From the NCBI RefSeq assembly GCF_008728965.1, contig NZ_VSMC01000017.1, positions 1 through 64,000 of the forward strand: a stretch of 64,000 bases of DNA, written 5' to 3'. Shown one piece after another: positions 1 to 7,293 of the stretch (within the stretch, counting starts at the first letter, position 1; each line of letters starts with the position of its first letter). Made by a program: the position numbers and the translations under genes. This DNA is from Heminiphilus faecis (lineage in GTDB: Bacteria; Bacteroidota; Bacteroidia; Bacteroidales; Muribaculaceae). The notes under the pieces were generated by a model. It worked only from the letters and a program-made list of their open reading frames with translations, was not told where the DNA came from and ran no database searches.

Positions 1-117
1 CTATACATCAAGAATGTCGCAAAGAAACTAAACCTCAGACCACGGAAAAAACTCGGTTTTTCAAACCCGAAAACCGAGTTCTTCAAACAAATCGCTAATT
101 TTGCACTTGCCAGTTGA
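1..117 (+). CDS. IS30-family transposase, C-terminal end (cut by window edge)
   Basis: Frame 1 is open from the first base to a TGA at 115-117 and encodes 38 residues. It contains the segment LNLRPRKKLGFSNPKTEFF, which resembles the C-terminal N-RPRK-LG(F/Y)-P-E-FF motif of IS30-family DDE transposases. The upstream part lies outside the window, so I cannot say whether the gene is intact. The bases just after the stop (about 100-125) are where the right terminal inverted repeat would be expected, but the other end is not visible. An 11-bp inverted repeat (50-60 with 70-80) lies inside this coding end. Confidence 0.72.
   Translation, partial: LYIKNVAKKLNLRPRKKLGFSNPKTEFFKQIANFALAS
50..80. repeat. 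11-bp inverted repeat inside transposase 3' end
   Basis: AACTCGGTTTT at 50-60 is exactly complementary to AAAACCGAGTT at 70-80, with a 9-nt loop. It lies within the coding end of the IS30-type transposase. It may act as a stem-loop in the mRNA or near the element end; that role is inference. Confidence 0.6.
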
Positions 118-170
118 ACCTGCGTTTATAGAAAAATGTTAAACTTTTTCGCGATTTAGATGTAAAAATG

Positions 171-201
171 TTTATGAATTACGTCTATTGTCGTATATTT
201 G
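171..201 (+). promoter_or_regulatory. Promoter for the aminotransferase gene
   Basis: TATATTTG at 194-201 fits the Bacteroidota -7 consensus TAnnTTTG. TTTA at 171-174 is a weak -33 element, with a 19-bp spacer. The start codon at 237 lies 35 nt beyond the box. Confidence 0.65.
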
Positions 202-236
202 CAGACTAATTAAAAACAGAGATAAACTTTAGCGTA

Positions 237-1433
237 ATGATGCAGCAGATTTCCAAACGAGTACAGGCTCTCGCTCCGTCGCAGACACTGGCGATGTCAC
301 AGAAGAGTCAAGAACTGAAGGCGCAAGGCGTTGACGTAATCAATCTTTCGGTCGGTGAACCCGATTTCTTCACTCCCGACTTCATTAAGGAAGCCGCAAA
401 GAAAGCTATTGATGACAACTTCTCGTTTTATACGCCGGTACCCGGTTATCTTTCGCTCCGTAAGGCCATTTCCGAGAAACTGAAACGCGAGAACGGTCTT
501 GATTTCGCACCGGAGCAGATTGTGGTGTCAAACGGTGCCAAGCAATCTCTGTGCAATGTCATTCTAACAGTGGTGAATCCCGGCGACGAGGTGGTCATAC
601 CTACTCCGGCATGGGTAAGCTACGTTGAAATGGTCAATCTCGCCGAGGGTAAAAGTGTACTTGTGCCCGCCACGATAGAACAGAACTTCAAGATAACTCC
701 TGCACAGCTTCGCGAGGCGTTGACCGAGCGTACCAAGATTGTGCTTTTCTGTTCGCCAAGCAACCCTACCGGCAGTGTGTACAGCCGCGAGGAGCTTCAG
801 GCCCTTGTCGAGGTACTTTCCGACTATCCCGATGTTCTTGTGCTTTCCGACGAAATATATGAACATATCAATTTTACAGGCAGTTTTACCTCTTTGGCTT
901 CTTTCCCTGCTATAGCTGACCGTACATGTATCGTCAACGGTGTGTCAAAGGCTTATGCCATGACAGGATGGCGTATAGGCTATCTGGCTGCTCCGCTTTG
1001 GCTTGCTAAAGCGACCAATAAACTGCAGAGTCAGTATACGTCAGGTGCGTCATCGATAGCGCAGAAAGCCGCCGAGGCCGCCTATACCGGCCCGCAGGAT
1101 TGTGTTGAGGACATGCGCAAGGCGTTTGAGCGTCGCCGTGATCTTGTGGTGGGTCTTGCCAAAGCCATACCCGGACTCGGTGTCAATACGCCGGAGGGCG
1201 CGTTTTATCTTTTCCCTGAGGTGTCGAGCTATTTTGGAAAGCGTTGCGGCGACCGGGTAATTGAAAACGACGCCGATCTGGCCATGTATCTTCTTGAGGA
1301 GGGACATGTGGCCACTGTTGCCGGCTCGGCATTCTGCTGCCCCGGATATATAAGGCTGAGCTATGCTACAAGTGACGATAACATATGCGAGGCCATGCGT
1401 CGCATCGCTGAAGCTCTTGCCAAACTTATTTAA
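237..1433 (+). CDS. PLP-dependent aminotransferase, aspartate aminotransferase-like (class I)
   Basis: The 398-residue product has the full class I aminotransferase fold. The motif SKAYAMTGWRIGY carries the Schiff-base lysine (K238), SPSNPTG and LSDEIYEH match the cofactor-binding segments, and RLSYA near the C-terminus holds the carboxylate-binding arginine. Length and motifs fit the Ib subgroup of aspartate aminotransferases, which transfer an amino group between aspartate and 2-oxoglutarate in the cytoplasm. Substrate preference cannot be fixed from sequence alone; related enzymes accept aromatic amino acids or alanine. Two ATGs (237 and 240) are adjacent and either could start translation. 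The GT2 gene follows after 8 bp, so the two are probably cotranscribed from the promoter at 171-201. Confidence 0.9.
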   Translation: MMQQISKRVQALAPSQTLAMSQKSQELKAQGVDVINLSVGEPDFFTPDFIKEAAKKAIDDNFSFYTPVPGYLSLRKAISEKLKRENGLDFAPEQIVVSNGAKQSLCNVILTVVNPGDEVVIPTPAWVSYVEMVNLAEGKSVLVPATIEQNFKITPAQLREALTERTKIVLFCSPSNPTGSVYSREELQALVEVLSDYPDVLVLSDEIYEHINFTGSFTSLASFPAIADRTCIVNGVSKAYAMTGWRIGYLAAPLWLAKATNKLQSQYTSGASSIAQKAAEAAYTGPQDCVEDMRKAFERRRDLVVGLAKAIPGLGVNTPEGAFYLFPEVSSYFGKRCGDRVIENDADLAMYLLEEGHVATVAGSAFCCPGYIRLSYATSDDNICEAMRRIAEALAKLI

Positions 1434-1441
1434 CAGATAAA

Positions 1442-2224
1442 ATGCCCGGCGCCATGTCGTCAGAACGTGTAAACTCCGATTGCCTTGTAATAATACCCAC
1501 CTATAAGGAGGCTGAAAATGCATCGGCTATCATTGATGCTGTAATGAAGCAGCCTCATGCTATGGACGTGCTTATTGTCGATGATGGCTCTCCCGACGGT
1601 ACGGCCGACATAGTGCGTCGCAAAATGGAGGAGTATCCCGGACGTGTGCATATGATTGAACGTTCGGGTAAACTCGGACTCGGCACCGCTTATATCACCG
1701 GATTCAAGTGGGCTATCGAACGCAAGTATGACTACATCTTCGAGATGGATGCCGATTTTTCGCACAATCCCGACGACTTGATGGCGCTATATCGCGCTTG
1801 TGCTAAGGATGGTGCCGATGTGGCCATCGGCTCGCGTTATGTATCGGGAGTCAATGTGGTCAACTGGCCTATGAGCCGTGTGCTTATGTCATACTTCGCG
1901 TCAAAATACGTGAGATTCATTACCGGTATGCCGTTTAATGACACAACTGCCGGCTTTGTATGCTATCGCCGCCGTGTGCTTGAATCGATGGAACTTGACA
2001 AAGTGCGCTTCAAGGGCTATGCTTTTCAGATAGAAATGAAGTTTACGGCCTATAAGCACAAATTCCGCATTGTCGAAGTGCCGATTATATTTGTCAACCG
2101 GGTTCTCGGTGAGAGCAAGATGAGTTCCGGTATATTTTCCGAAGCGGTGTTTGGTGTCATAAGACTTAAACTTTACAGTTGGATTCACAAGTATCCCGAC
2201 TGTAGCAAAATATTGCCTCGCTGA
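1442..2224 (+). CDS. Polyprenol monophosphomannose synthase-like glycosyltransferase (GT2)
   Basis: The 260-residue protein has a GT-A fold of family GT2: an N-terminal IIPTYKEAEN strand, the nucleotide-binding VDDGSPDGT, and the metal-binding EMDADFSHNP (DxD). The pattern is typical of dolichyl/polyprenyl-phosphate mannosyltransferases, which load a sugar from GDP-mannose onto a lipid phosphate at the inner membrane. There is no C-terminal membrane domain, so it resembles the soluble Dpm1 type. A second ATG at 1454 could be the true start, because the first four residues are poorly conserved in character. Its stop overlaps the dihydroorotase ATG by one base. A GT39-type transferase that could use such a lipid donor lies at 9900-11618. 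Confidence 0.85.
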   Translation: MPGAMSSERVNSDCLVIIPTYKEAENASAIIDAVMKQPHAMDVLIVDDGSPDGTADIVRRKMEEYPGRVHMIERSGKLGLGTAYITGFKWAIERKYDYIFEMDADFSHNPDDLMALYRACAKDGADVAIGSRYVSGVNVVNWPMSRVLMSYFASKYVRFITGMPFNDTTAGFVCYRRRVLESMELDKVRFKGYAFQIEMKFTAYKHKFRIVEVPIIFVNRVLGESKMSSGIFSEAVFGVIRLKLYSWIHKYPDCSKILPR

Positions 2225-3582
2225 TGCACGATTTACTGTTACATAACGCCCTTATTGTAAATGAGGGACGATGCTTCAGAGGATATGTCGCTGTCGATGC
2301 CGATATTATAATAGAGGTGGGCGAGGGTGAACTGCCCGAGGGCATGAAAGATACTTTCCGAAAGGTGGAGGACCTTGACGGATGTTTGTTGCTGCCCGGA
2401 GTGATAGACGATCAGGTGCATTTCCGTGATCCCGGCCTTACGCATAAGGCCGACATCGCCACCGAGTCGCAGGCGGCTGTTGCGGGCGGAGTCACTTCGT
2501 TTATGGACATGCCCAATACGAAGCCTCCCACTGTGACTGTCGGGGCTCTTGAGGCTAAACTGGCTCGTGGAGCCGAATGTTCGTCGGCTAATTATAGCTT
2601 TTTTATCGGTGCCACGAACGATAATATGGATGAATTGCTTCAATGCGATTACAGTCGTGTGCCCGGCGTAAAACTGTTTCTCGGTTCCTCGACCGGCAAC
2701 ATGCTCGTTGATAACGAGGCTACGCTTGATCGTATATTCCGTGACGTGCCGGCATTGATTGCCATCCATTCCGAGGACGAGGCCACTATAAAGGCTATGC
2801 GCGAGAAGTTTGTCGCGGAGCGTGGCGACGACCTGCCCGTAGAATTGCATCCGCTTATACGAAGTCGTGAAGCATGCGTGATATCCACCAGAAGGGCCAT
2901 CGAGCGTGCGCGTCGCTTCAATACCCGTCTTCATGTGCTGCATGTGTCTACTGCCGAGGAGGTGGCCATGTTTTCCGATGCTCCCGTGCAGGACAAGCTC
3001 ATAACATCGGAGGTGTGTGTACATCATCTGTGGTTTTCCGACGAGGATTATGCGCGTCTCGGAACCCGTATTAAAATGAACCCTGCCGTCAAGACCCGGG
3101 GTGACCGCGATGCGTTGCGGCATGGACTGCGTGACGGACGTCTTGATATTGTGGCTACCGATCATGCTCCTCATCTGCTGACTGAAAAGGAGGGCAATGC
3201 TATTACTGCCGCTTCGGGCGCTCCGATGGTACGCTATTCGTTGCCTGTGATGCTTGAACTTGCCGATATGGGGGTATTCTCGCGCGAACTCGTTGTTGAG
3301 AAAATGTGTCATGCTCCGGCACGGCTTTATAATATAGACCGGCGTGGTTATCTGCGTTCCGGTTATTATGCCGATCTTGTTGTTGTACGTCCCGACGATC
3401 CATATACTGTTACTGACGCTTCCGCTTCGGCCCGTTGCGGATGGACTCCGCTCGCCGGTACCACGCTGCACAACCGTGTGGTACGTACTTATGTCAACGG
3501 ACATCTCGTTTGTAGCGACGGTGTTGTTGATACTTCGGTGCGCGGACGTGAATTGCATTATCTTCCGCGTAACCGGGGTTGA
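2224..3582 (+). CDS. pyrC: Dihydroorotase (cyclic amidohydrolase family)
   Basis: The 452-residue protein catalyses the reversible cyclisation of carbamoyl-aspartate to dihydroorotate in pyrimidine synthesis. Visible family marks are the metal-site region VIDDQVHFRDPG (about 60-71), the GGVTSFMDMPNT segment, the histidine-containing HVLHVST strand, and the ATDHAPH motif with the catalytic aspartate. The usual HxH of the amidohydrolase metal site reads QxH here (Q64, H66). From memory, Bacteroidota homologues share this, but it is worth checking. Allantoinase or a non-catalytic PyrC-like protein is the main alternative. The start overlaps the upstream stop (TGATG), indicating coupled translation. 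Confidence 0.85.
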   Translation: MHDLLLHNALIVNEGRCFRGYVAVDADIIIEVGEGELPEGMKDTFRKVEDLDGCLLLPGVIDDQVHFRDPGLTHKADIATESQAAVAGGVTSFMDMPNTKPPTVTVGALEAKLARGAECSSANYSFFIGATNDNMDELLQCDYSRVPGVKLFLGSSTGNMLVDNEATLDRIFRDVPALIAIHSEDEATIKAMREKFVAERGDDLPVELHPLIRSREACVISTRRAIERARRFNTRLHVLHVSTAEEVAMFSDAPVQDKLITSEVCVHHLWFSDEDYARLGTRIKMNPAVKTRGDRDALRHGLRDGRLDIVATDHAPHLLTEKEGNAITAASGAPMVRYSLPVMLELADMGVFSRELVVEKMCHAPARLYNIDRRGYLRSGYYADLVVVRPDDPYTVTDASASARCGWTPLAGTTLHNRVVRTYVNGHLVCSDGVVDTSVRGRELHYLPRNRG

Positions 3583-3609
3583 TATTGTAGAAAAATAATC
3601 GTACTTTTG
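3579..3609 (+). promoter_or_regulatory. Promoter for korAB
   Basis: TACTTTTG at 3602-3609 matches the -7 consensus, and TTG at 3579-3581 sits 20 bp upstream as a -33 element. It partly overlaps the end of pyrC (stop at 3582). The leader to the ATG at 3650 is about 40 nt. Confidence 0.7.
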
Positions 3610-3649
3610 CCGCAGTGCCATAAAACATACAAAACCAAACATCAACATT

Positions 3650-5497
3650 ATGATAGAAAAAGCTAACGTAAAGTACCTTGACAGGGTTGTCATCCGTTTC
3701 TCCGGCGATTCCGGCGACGGCATGCAACTTGCCGGAAATATCTTTACCAATGTTTCGGCCGGAGTCGGCAATCAGGTGTCGACATTTCCCGATTACCCGG
3801 CCGAGATACGTGCTCCGCAGGGTTCGCTCAGCGGAGTGTCCGGATTTCAGGTACACATAGGTGTGGGCGTGCATACACCCGGTGACAAGGCTGATGTGCT
3901 CGTCGCCATGAATCCTGCGGCCCTGAAGCAGAATGTAAAACATCTTAATGCGGGAGGTGTGGCCATCGTGGATATCGATTCATTCAAGCCTGCTGATCTG
4001 CAGAAGGCGTTGTTCACGACCGATGACCCTTTCAAAGAACTTGGGCTTAACGCTCAGGTACTTGAAGTGCCGGTCACTTCTATGACAAAGGCCGCGCTTG
4101 CTGATTCGGGCCTTGACAATAAGTCGGTTATGAAGTGCCGCAACATATTTGCTCTTGGCCTCGTATGCTGGCTCTTTGACCGTCCGCTTGAAGCCGCGTT
4201 GCATCATCTGAAAAACAAGTTTGCCCGTAAACCGGCTATTTACGAAGCCAATTCCAAAGTACTTCAGGCCGGTTATGACTACGGAGCTAACATACATGCT
4301 TCCGTATCGACCTATCGTATAGAGTCCGAGAATATACGTCCGGGTTATTATACTGACATAAACGGTAACACCGCTACCGCTTGGGGACTTATTCTTGCCT
4401 CTGAGAAGTCGGGACGTCCTCTTTTTCTCGGAAGCTATCCCATTACCCCGGCTACCGACATTCTGCATGAGCTTGCCAAGCGCAAGGATCTCGGTGTGAA
4501 GGCTGTGCAGATGGAGGACGAGATAGCCGGAGTATGTTCGGCTATAGGTGCTTCCTTTGCCGGAAATCTTGCTGTAACTTCTACCTCCGGGCCCGGTCTC
4601 GCCTTGAAGAGCGAGGGTATAGGACTTGCTGTCATGGCGGAGTTACCGCTGGTGGTCATCGATGTCCAGCGTGGTGGTCCGTCGACAGGGCTTCCTACCA
4701 AGACCGAGCAGACCGATCTCATGCAGGCCGTTTACGGCCGCAACGGTGAGTCGCCGGTTGTTGTCGTGGCTCCCGCCTCGCCTACCGACTGCTTCACAAT
4801 GGCTTTTGAGGCCTCACGTATAGCTATTGAGCATATGACTCCCGTGATCCTGTTGTCCGATGCGTTTATCGGCAATGGTTCGTCGGCTTGGCGTGTGCCA
4901 GATGCCGACGAATATCCGGTTATAAAACCTCATTATGTGCCTGAAGAGCTTAAAGCCGCATGGAAGCCTTACATGCGTGACCCCGAGACCCTTGTTCGCT
5001 ATTGGGCCATACCCGGCACAGAGGGGCTTATGCACCGTCTGGGCGGTCTTGAGAAAGATTACGACACGAGTGTCATATCGACCGATCCTGTCAATCATGA
5101 GCATATGGTGCAGGTGCGCCGCGACAAGGTTGCCAATGTGGCTTATGACATACCCGAGCTTGAAGTGCTGTGTGACAAAGACGCCGACACGCTTCTTATC
5201 GGTTGGGGTGGCACTTACGGGCATCTTTACACTGCAGCCGAGGAACTTTGTGCCGCAGGTCGCAAAGTCGCTTTCGCCCACTTCCGTTACATAAACCCGT
5301 TGCCGCGTAATACAGGCGAAGTGCTGTCGCGCTACAAGACGGTGATATGCGCAGAGCTGAATACCGGACAGTTTGCCGACTATCTGCAGGGCCATTTCGG
5401 CGGTCTTGAAGTGCACCGTATAAACAAGGTGCAGGGACAGCCGTTCCTTGTTAAAGAGGTTGTTGACGGAGTTATCAACATTATGGATAAACAATAA
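3650..5497 (+). CDS. korA: 2-oxoacid:ferredoxin oxidoreductase, fused gamma-alpha subunit
   Basis: The 615-residue protein begins with a gamma domain (about 8-190, motif SGDSGDGMQLAGNIF) and continues into the alpha domain (about 215-600, motifs SYPITPATDILHELAK and TSTSGPGLALKSEG). This gamma-alpha fusion is typical of KorA-type 2-oxoglutarate:ferredoxin oxidoreductases. With the beta subunit encoded 6 bp downstream it oxidatively decarboxylates a 2-oxoacid, probably 2-oxoglutarate, giving the acyl-CoA and reduced ferredoxin. Substrate choice between 2-oxoglutarate and branched-chain 2-oxoacids is not settled by the motifs. It has its own promoter at 3579-3609 and a strong codon bias that generates long antisense open frames. 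Confidence 0.92.
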   Translation: MIEKANVKYLDRVVIRFSGDSGDGMQLAGNIFTNVSAGVGNQVSTFPDYPAEIRAPQGSLSGVSGFQVHIGVGVHTPGDKADVLVAMNPAALKQNVKHLNAGGVAIVDIDSFKPADLQKALFTTDDPFKELGLNAQVLEVPVTSMTKAALADSGLDNKSVMKCRNIFALGLVCWLFDRPLEAALHHLKNKFARKPAIYEANSKVLQAGYDYGANIHASVSTYRIESENIRPGYYTDINGNTATAWGLILASEKSGRPLFLGSYPITPATDILHELAKRKDLGVKAVQMEDEIAGVCSAIGASFAGNLAVTSTSGPGLALKSEGIGLAVMAELPLVVIDVQRGGPSTGLPTKTEQTDLMQAVYGRNGESPVVVVAPASPTDCFTMAFEASRIAIEHMTPVILLSDAFIGNGSSAWRVPDADEYPVIKPHYVPEELKAAWKPYMRDPETLVRYWAIPGTEGLMHRLGGLEKDYDTSVISTDPVNHEHMVQVRRDKVANVAYDIPELEVLCDKDADTLLIGWGGTYGHLYTAAEELCAAGRKVAFAHFRYINPLPRNTGEVLSRYKTVICAELNTGQFADYLQGHFGGLEVHRINKVQGQPFLVKEVVDGVINIMDKQ

Positions 5498-5503
5498 TCG
5501 ACT

Positions 5504-6523
5504 ATGACTATGGAATGTACAAAATATGCTCCCTCCGATTATAAGAACGAGCAGTCGGTGCGCTGGTGTCCCGGATGCGGCGATCATGCCATACTTAATG
5601 TGTTGCACAAGGCCATGGCCGAAGTCGGCGTGCCTCCCCATATGACTGCGGTCATATCGGGTATCGGTTGCAGCTCGCGTCTGCCTTATTACATGAATAC
5701 TTACGGCTTCCACACCATTCACGGTCGTGCTGCAGCCGTGGCTACCGGCTTCAAGGTGGCCAATCCGGCCATGACCGTATGGCAGGTGTCGGGCGACGGT
5801 GACGGTCTTGCCATAGGCGGCAATCACTTTATCCATGCCGTGCGACGCAATATAGACATAAACCTGTTGTTGTTCAACAACAAAATATACGGCCTTACCA
5901 AAGGCCAGTATTCGCCTACGAGCGATCGAGGTTTCGTGAGCAAATCGTCGCCTTACGGCACTACCGAGGATCCGTTTATCCCTGCCGAACTCGTATTCGG
6001 CGCACGTGGCAACTTCTTTGCCCGTTCGATTGATGTTGACCTGCCTACAGCACAGGAAGTGCTTGTGGCGGCGGCCCGTCATAAAGGCACTTCGGTGGTG
6101 GAGATGCTTCAGAACTGTGTCATATTCAATAACGGCATACATAATTATATCACCGACCGCGAATTTCGTGCCGAGCGCACAATCCATCTGCGCCACGGTG
6201 AGAAAATGCTTTTCGGAAAAGACATGAATCGCGGACTCGTGCGCGACGGCTTTTTGCTTAAGGCTGTCGAGATAGGCAAGGACGGTTATACTATCGATGA
6301 CGTGCTTGTACACGACGCCCATACTCCGAGCAACTTCCTTCATCAGCAACTCGCCATGATGGACGGCTATTCGCTGCCGCTTGCAGTGGGAGTCATACGC
6401 GATGTCGAAAGTCCCGTATACAACGAGGAGGTCGACCTGCAGATCGAGCAGGTACGCGCCAAAAAAGGCTTCGACTCCCTCCGCTCCATGATACTTGCCG
6501 GCGAGCACTGGGAAGTAAAATAA
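5504..6523 (+). CDS. korB: 2-oxoacid:ferredoxin oxidoreductase, beta subunit
   Basis: The 339-residue beta subunit binds thiamine diphosphate and an iron-sulfur cluster. RWCPGCGDH (CxxC) near residue 25 and GIGCSSRLPYY are the expected cluster and cofactor segments, and GDGDGLAIGGNHF is the Mg-TPP motif. It pairs with korA immediately upstream. ATGs at 5504 and 5510 are both possible starts. Downstream there is no clean terminator; the next 170 bp carry an IS3-family remnant. Confidence 0.92.
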   Translation: MTMECTKYAPSDYKNEQSVRWCPGCGDHAILNVLHKAMAEVGVPPHMTAVISGIGCSSRLPYYMNTYGFHTIHGRAAAVATGFKVANPAMTVWQVSGDGDGLAIGGNHFIHAVRRNIDINLLLFNNKIYGLTKGQYSPTSDRGFVSKSSPYGTTEDPFIPAELVFGARGNFFARSIDVDLPTAQEVLVAAARHKGTSVVEMLQNCVIFNNGIHNYITDREFRAERTIHLRHGEKMLFGKDMNRGLVRDGFLLKAVEIGKDGYTIDDVLVHDAHTPSNFLHQQLAMMDGYSLPLAVGVIRDVESPVYNEEVDLQIEQVRAKKGFDSLRSMILAGEHWEVK

Positions 6524-6532
6524 TCCCGGTGA

Positions 6533-6694
6533 AGTGGCCCCAACAAGTTGGACAGGTTTTAACTATCCGATTTGATAAAGAGTTCGGTATTGTACCGGGC
6601 TCTTTTCATTTAACCGGGCTCTTATTCTGTTATTGTTATAATATACTATATATTCATGATGCAGTTCACTACGATACAGTCTCTTCTTTTCATA
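6533..6694 (-). pseudogene. IS3-family (IS150-like) transposase remnant with terminal repeat
   Basis: Read on the minus strand, the frame ending at the TAG at 6563-6565 encodes HEYIVYYNNNRIRARL, then NEKSPVQYRTLYQIG and a stop. This is the classic C-terminus of IS3-family OrfB. The bases 6533-6554 (GTGGCCCC-AACAAGTTGGACA core) look like the terminal inverted repeat of such elements. The fragment runs upstream only to the TGA at 6695-6697, so the rest of the transposase and the other end are missing. It marks an old insertion between korB and the AT-rich islet. Confidence 0.75.
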
Positions 6695-7123
6695 TCATGT
6701 GAACGGAGCGGTATCGAGCCATACATAAGCTACAATGGTATTTAAGAGGATTACTATTATTGCTGAAAGTATATAAGCATAGGTTCTTTTCTCTTTATAG
6801 CAAATTGCAGATAGTAGTATACTTGAGAAACAGGTGATAGTAAGTATCAGGCTCGCTAATGTGCTCATAAAATGAGGTATTCGTGCAGCAATATCAATGG
6901 CTAATCTACCAAAAATAAGTCCACATATTATAACTGTAGGTTTTATTTTCGGATTTTTACTGAATTTAGCGAGGCTCCACCAAGTTAGTCCGAAATATGT
7001 CAATGATGTAGTCCATATATTCCCATAGATTGAAATTGCTGTTATCCACCAAGTTAGTAGCAATAAAGCTATTGATAACCCTACATTGACCCAAAAAACT
7101 TTTAGATTCGAATTATTATTCAT
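6695..7123 (-). CDS. Small membrane protein of unknown function
   Basis: The 142-residue product has about four hydrophobic helices (roughly 12-30, 50-75, 82-105 and 115-135) and no motif I recognise. The base composition is clearly more AT-rich than the flanking metabolic genes, like the regulator gene next to it. A -7 box is present upstream at 7179-7186. The stop codon directly abuts the IS3 remnant in the same reading frame, so the last few residues may derive from insertion damage and the natural C-terminus is uncertain. Confidence 0.6.
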   Translation of the reverse strand: MNNNSNLKVFWVNVGLSIALLLLTWWITAISIYGNIWTTSLTYFGLTWWSLAKFSKNPKIKPTVIICGLIFGRLAIDIAARIPHFMSTLASLILTITCFSSILLSAICYKEKRTYAYILSAIIVILLNTIVAYVWLDTAPFT

Positions 7124-7178
7124 TGTAATAAAAATTATAATATTTAGTTACGTTAATATACTTTTTATTGTATGTGCC

Positions 7179-7186
7179 AAAGGTAG
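7179..7186 (-). promoter_or_regulatory. -7 box for the small membrane protein
   Basis: On the minus strand 7186-7179 reads TACCTTTG, matching TAnnTTTG, about 55 nt before the start codon. No convincing -33 element was seen. Confidence 0.5.
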
Positions 7187-7293
7187 TATTTCGGAAGGGA
7201 TTTAAGAGATATATCTTACTCGCAATATGGTCGCAAATTATAAAAGCAGATATTTTAAATTCTCATAAAGTTCTCAAAATGTAGGAAGTGTGC

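Noticed and set aside
2239-3771. 510-codon open frame on the minus strand
   Set aside because: It lies opposite pyrC and the start of korA, shows no domain, and crosses the korAB promoter.
4814-6508. 564-codon open frame on the minus strand across korA and korB
   Set aside because: It is antisense to two genes with strong family motifs and has no recognisable domain; biased codon use of korAB explains its length.
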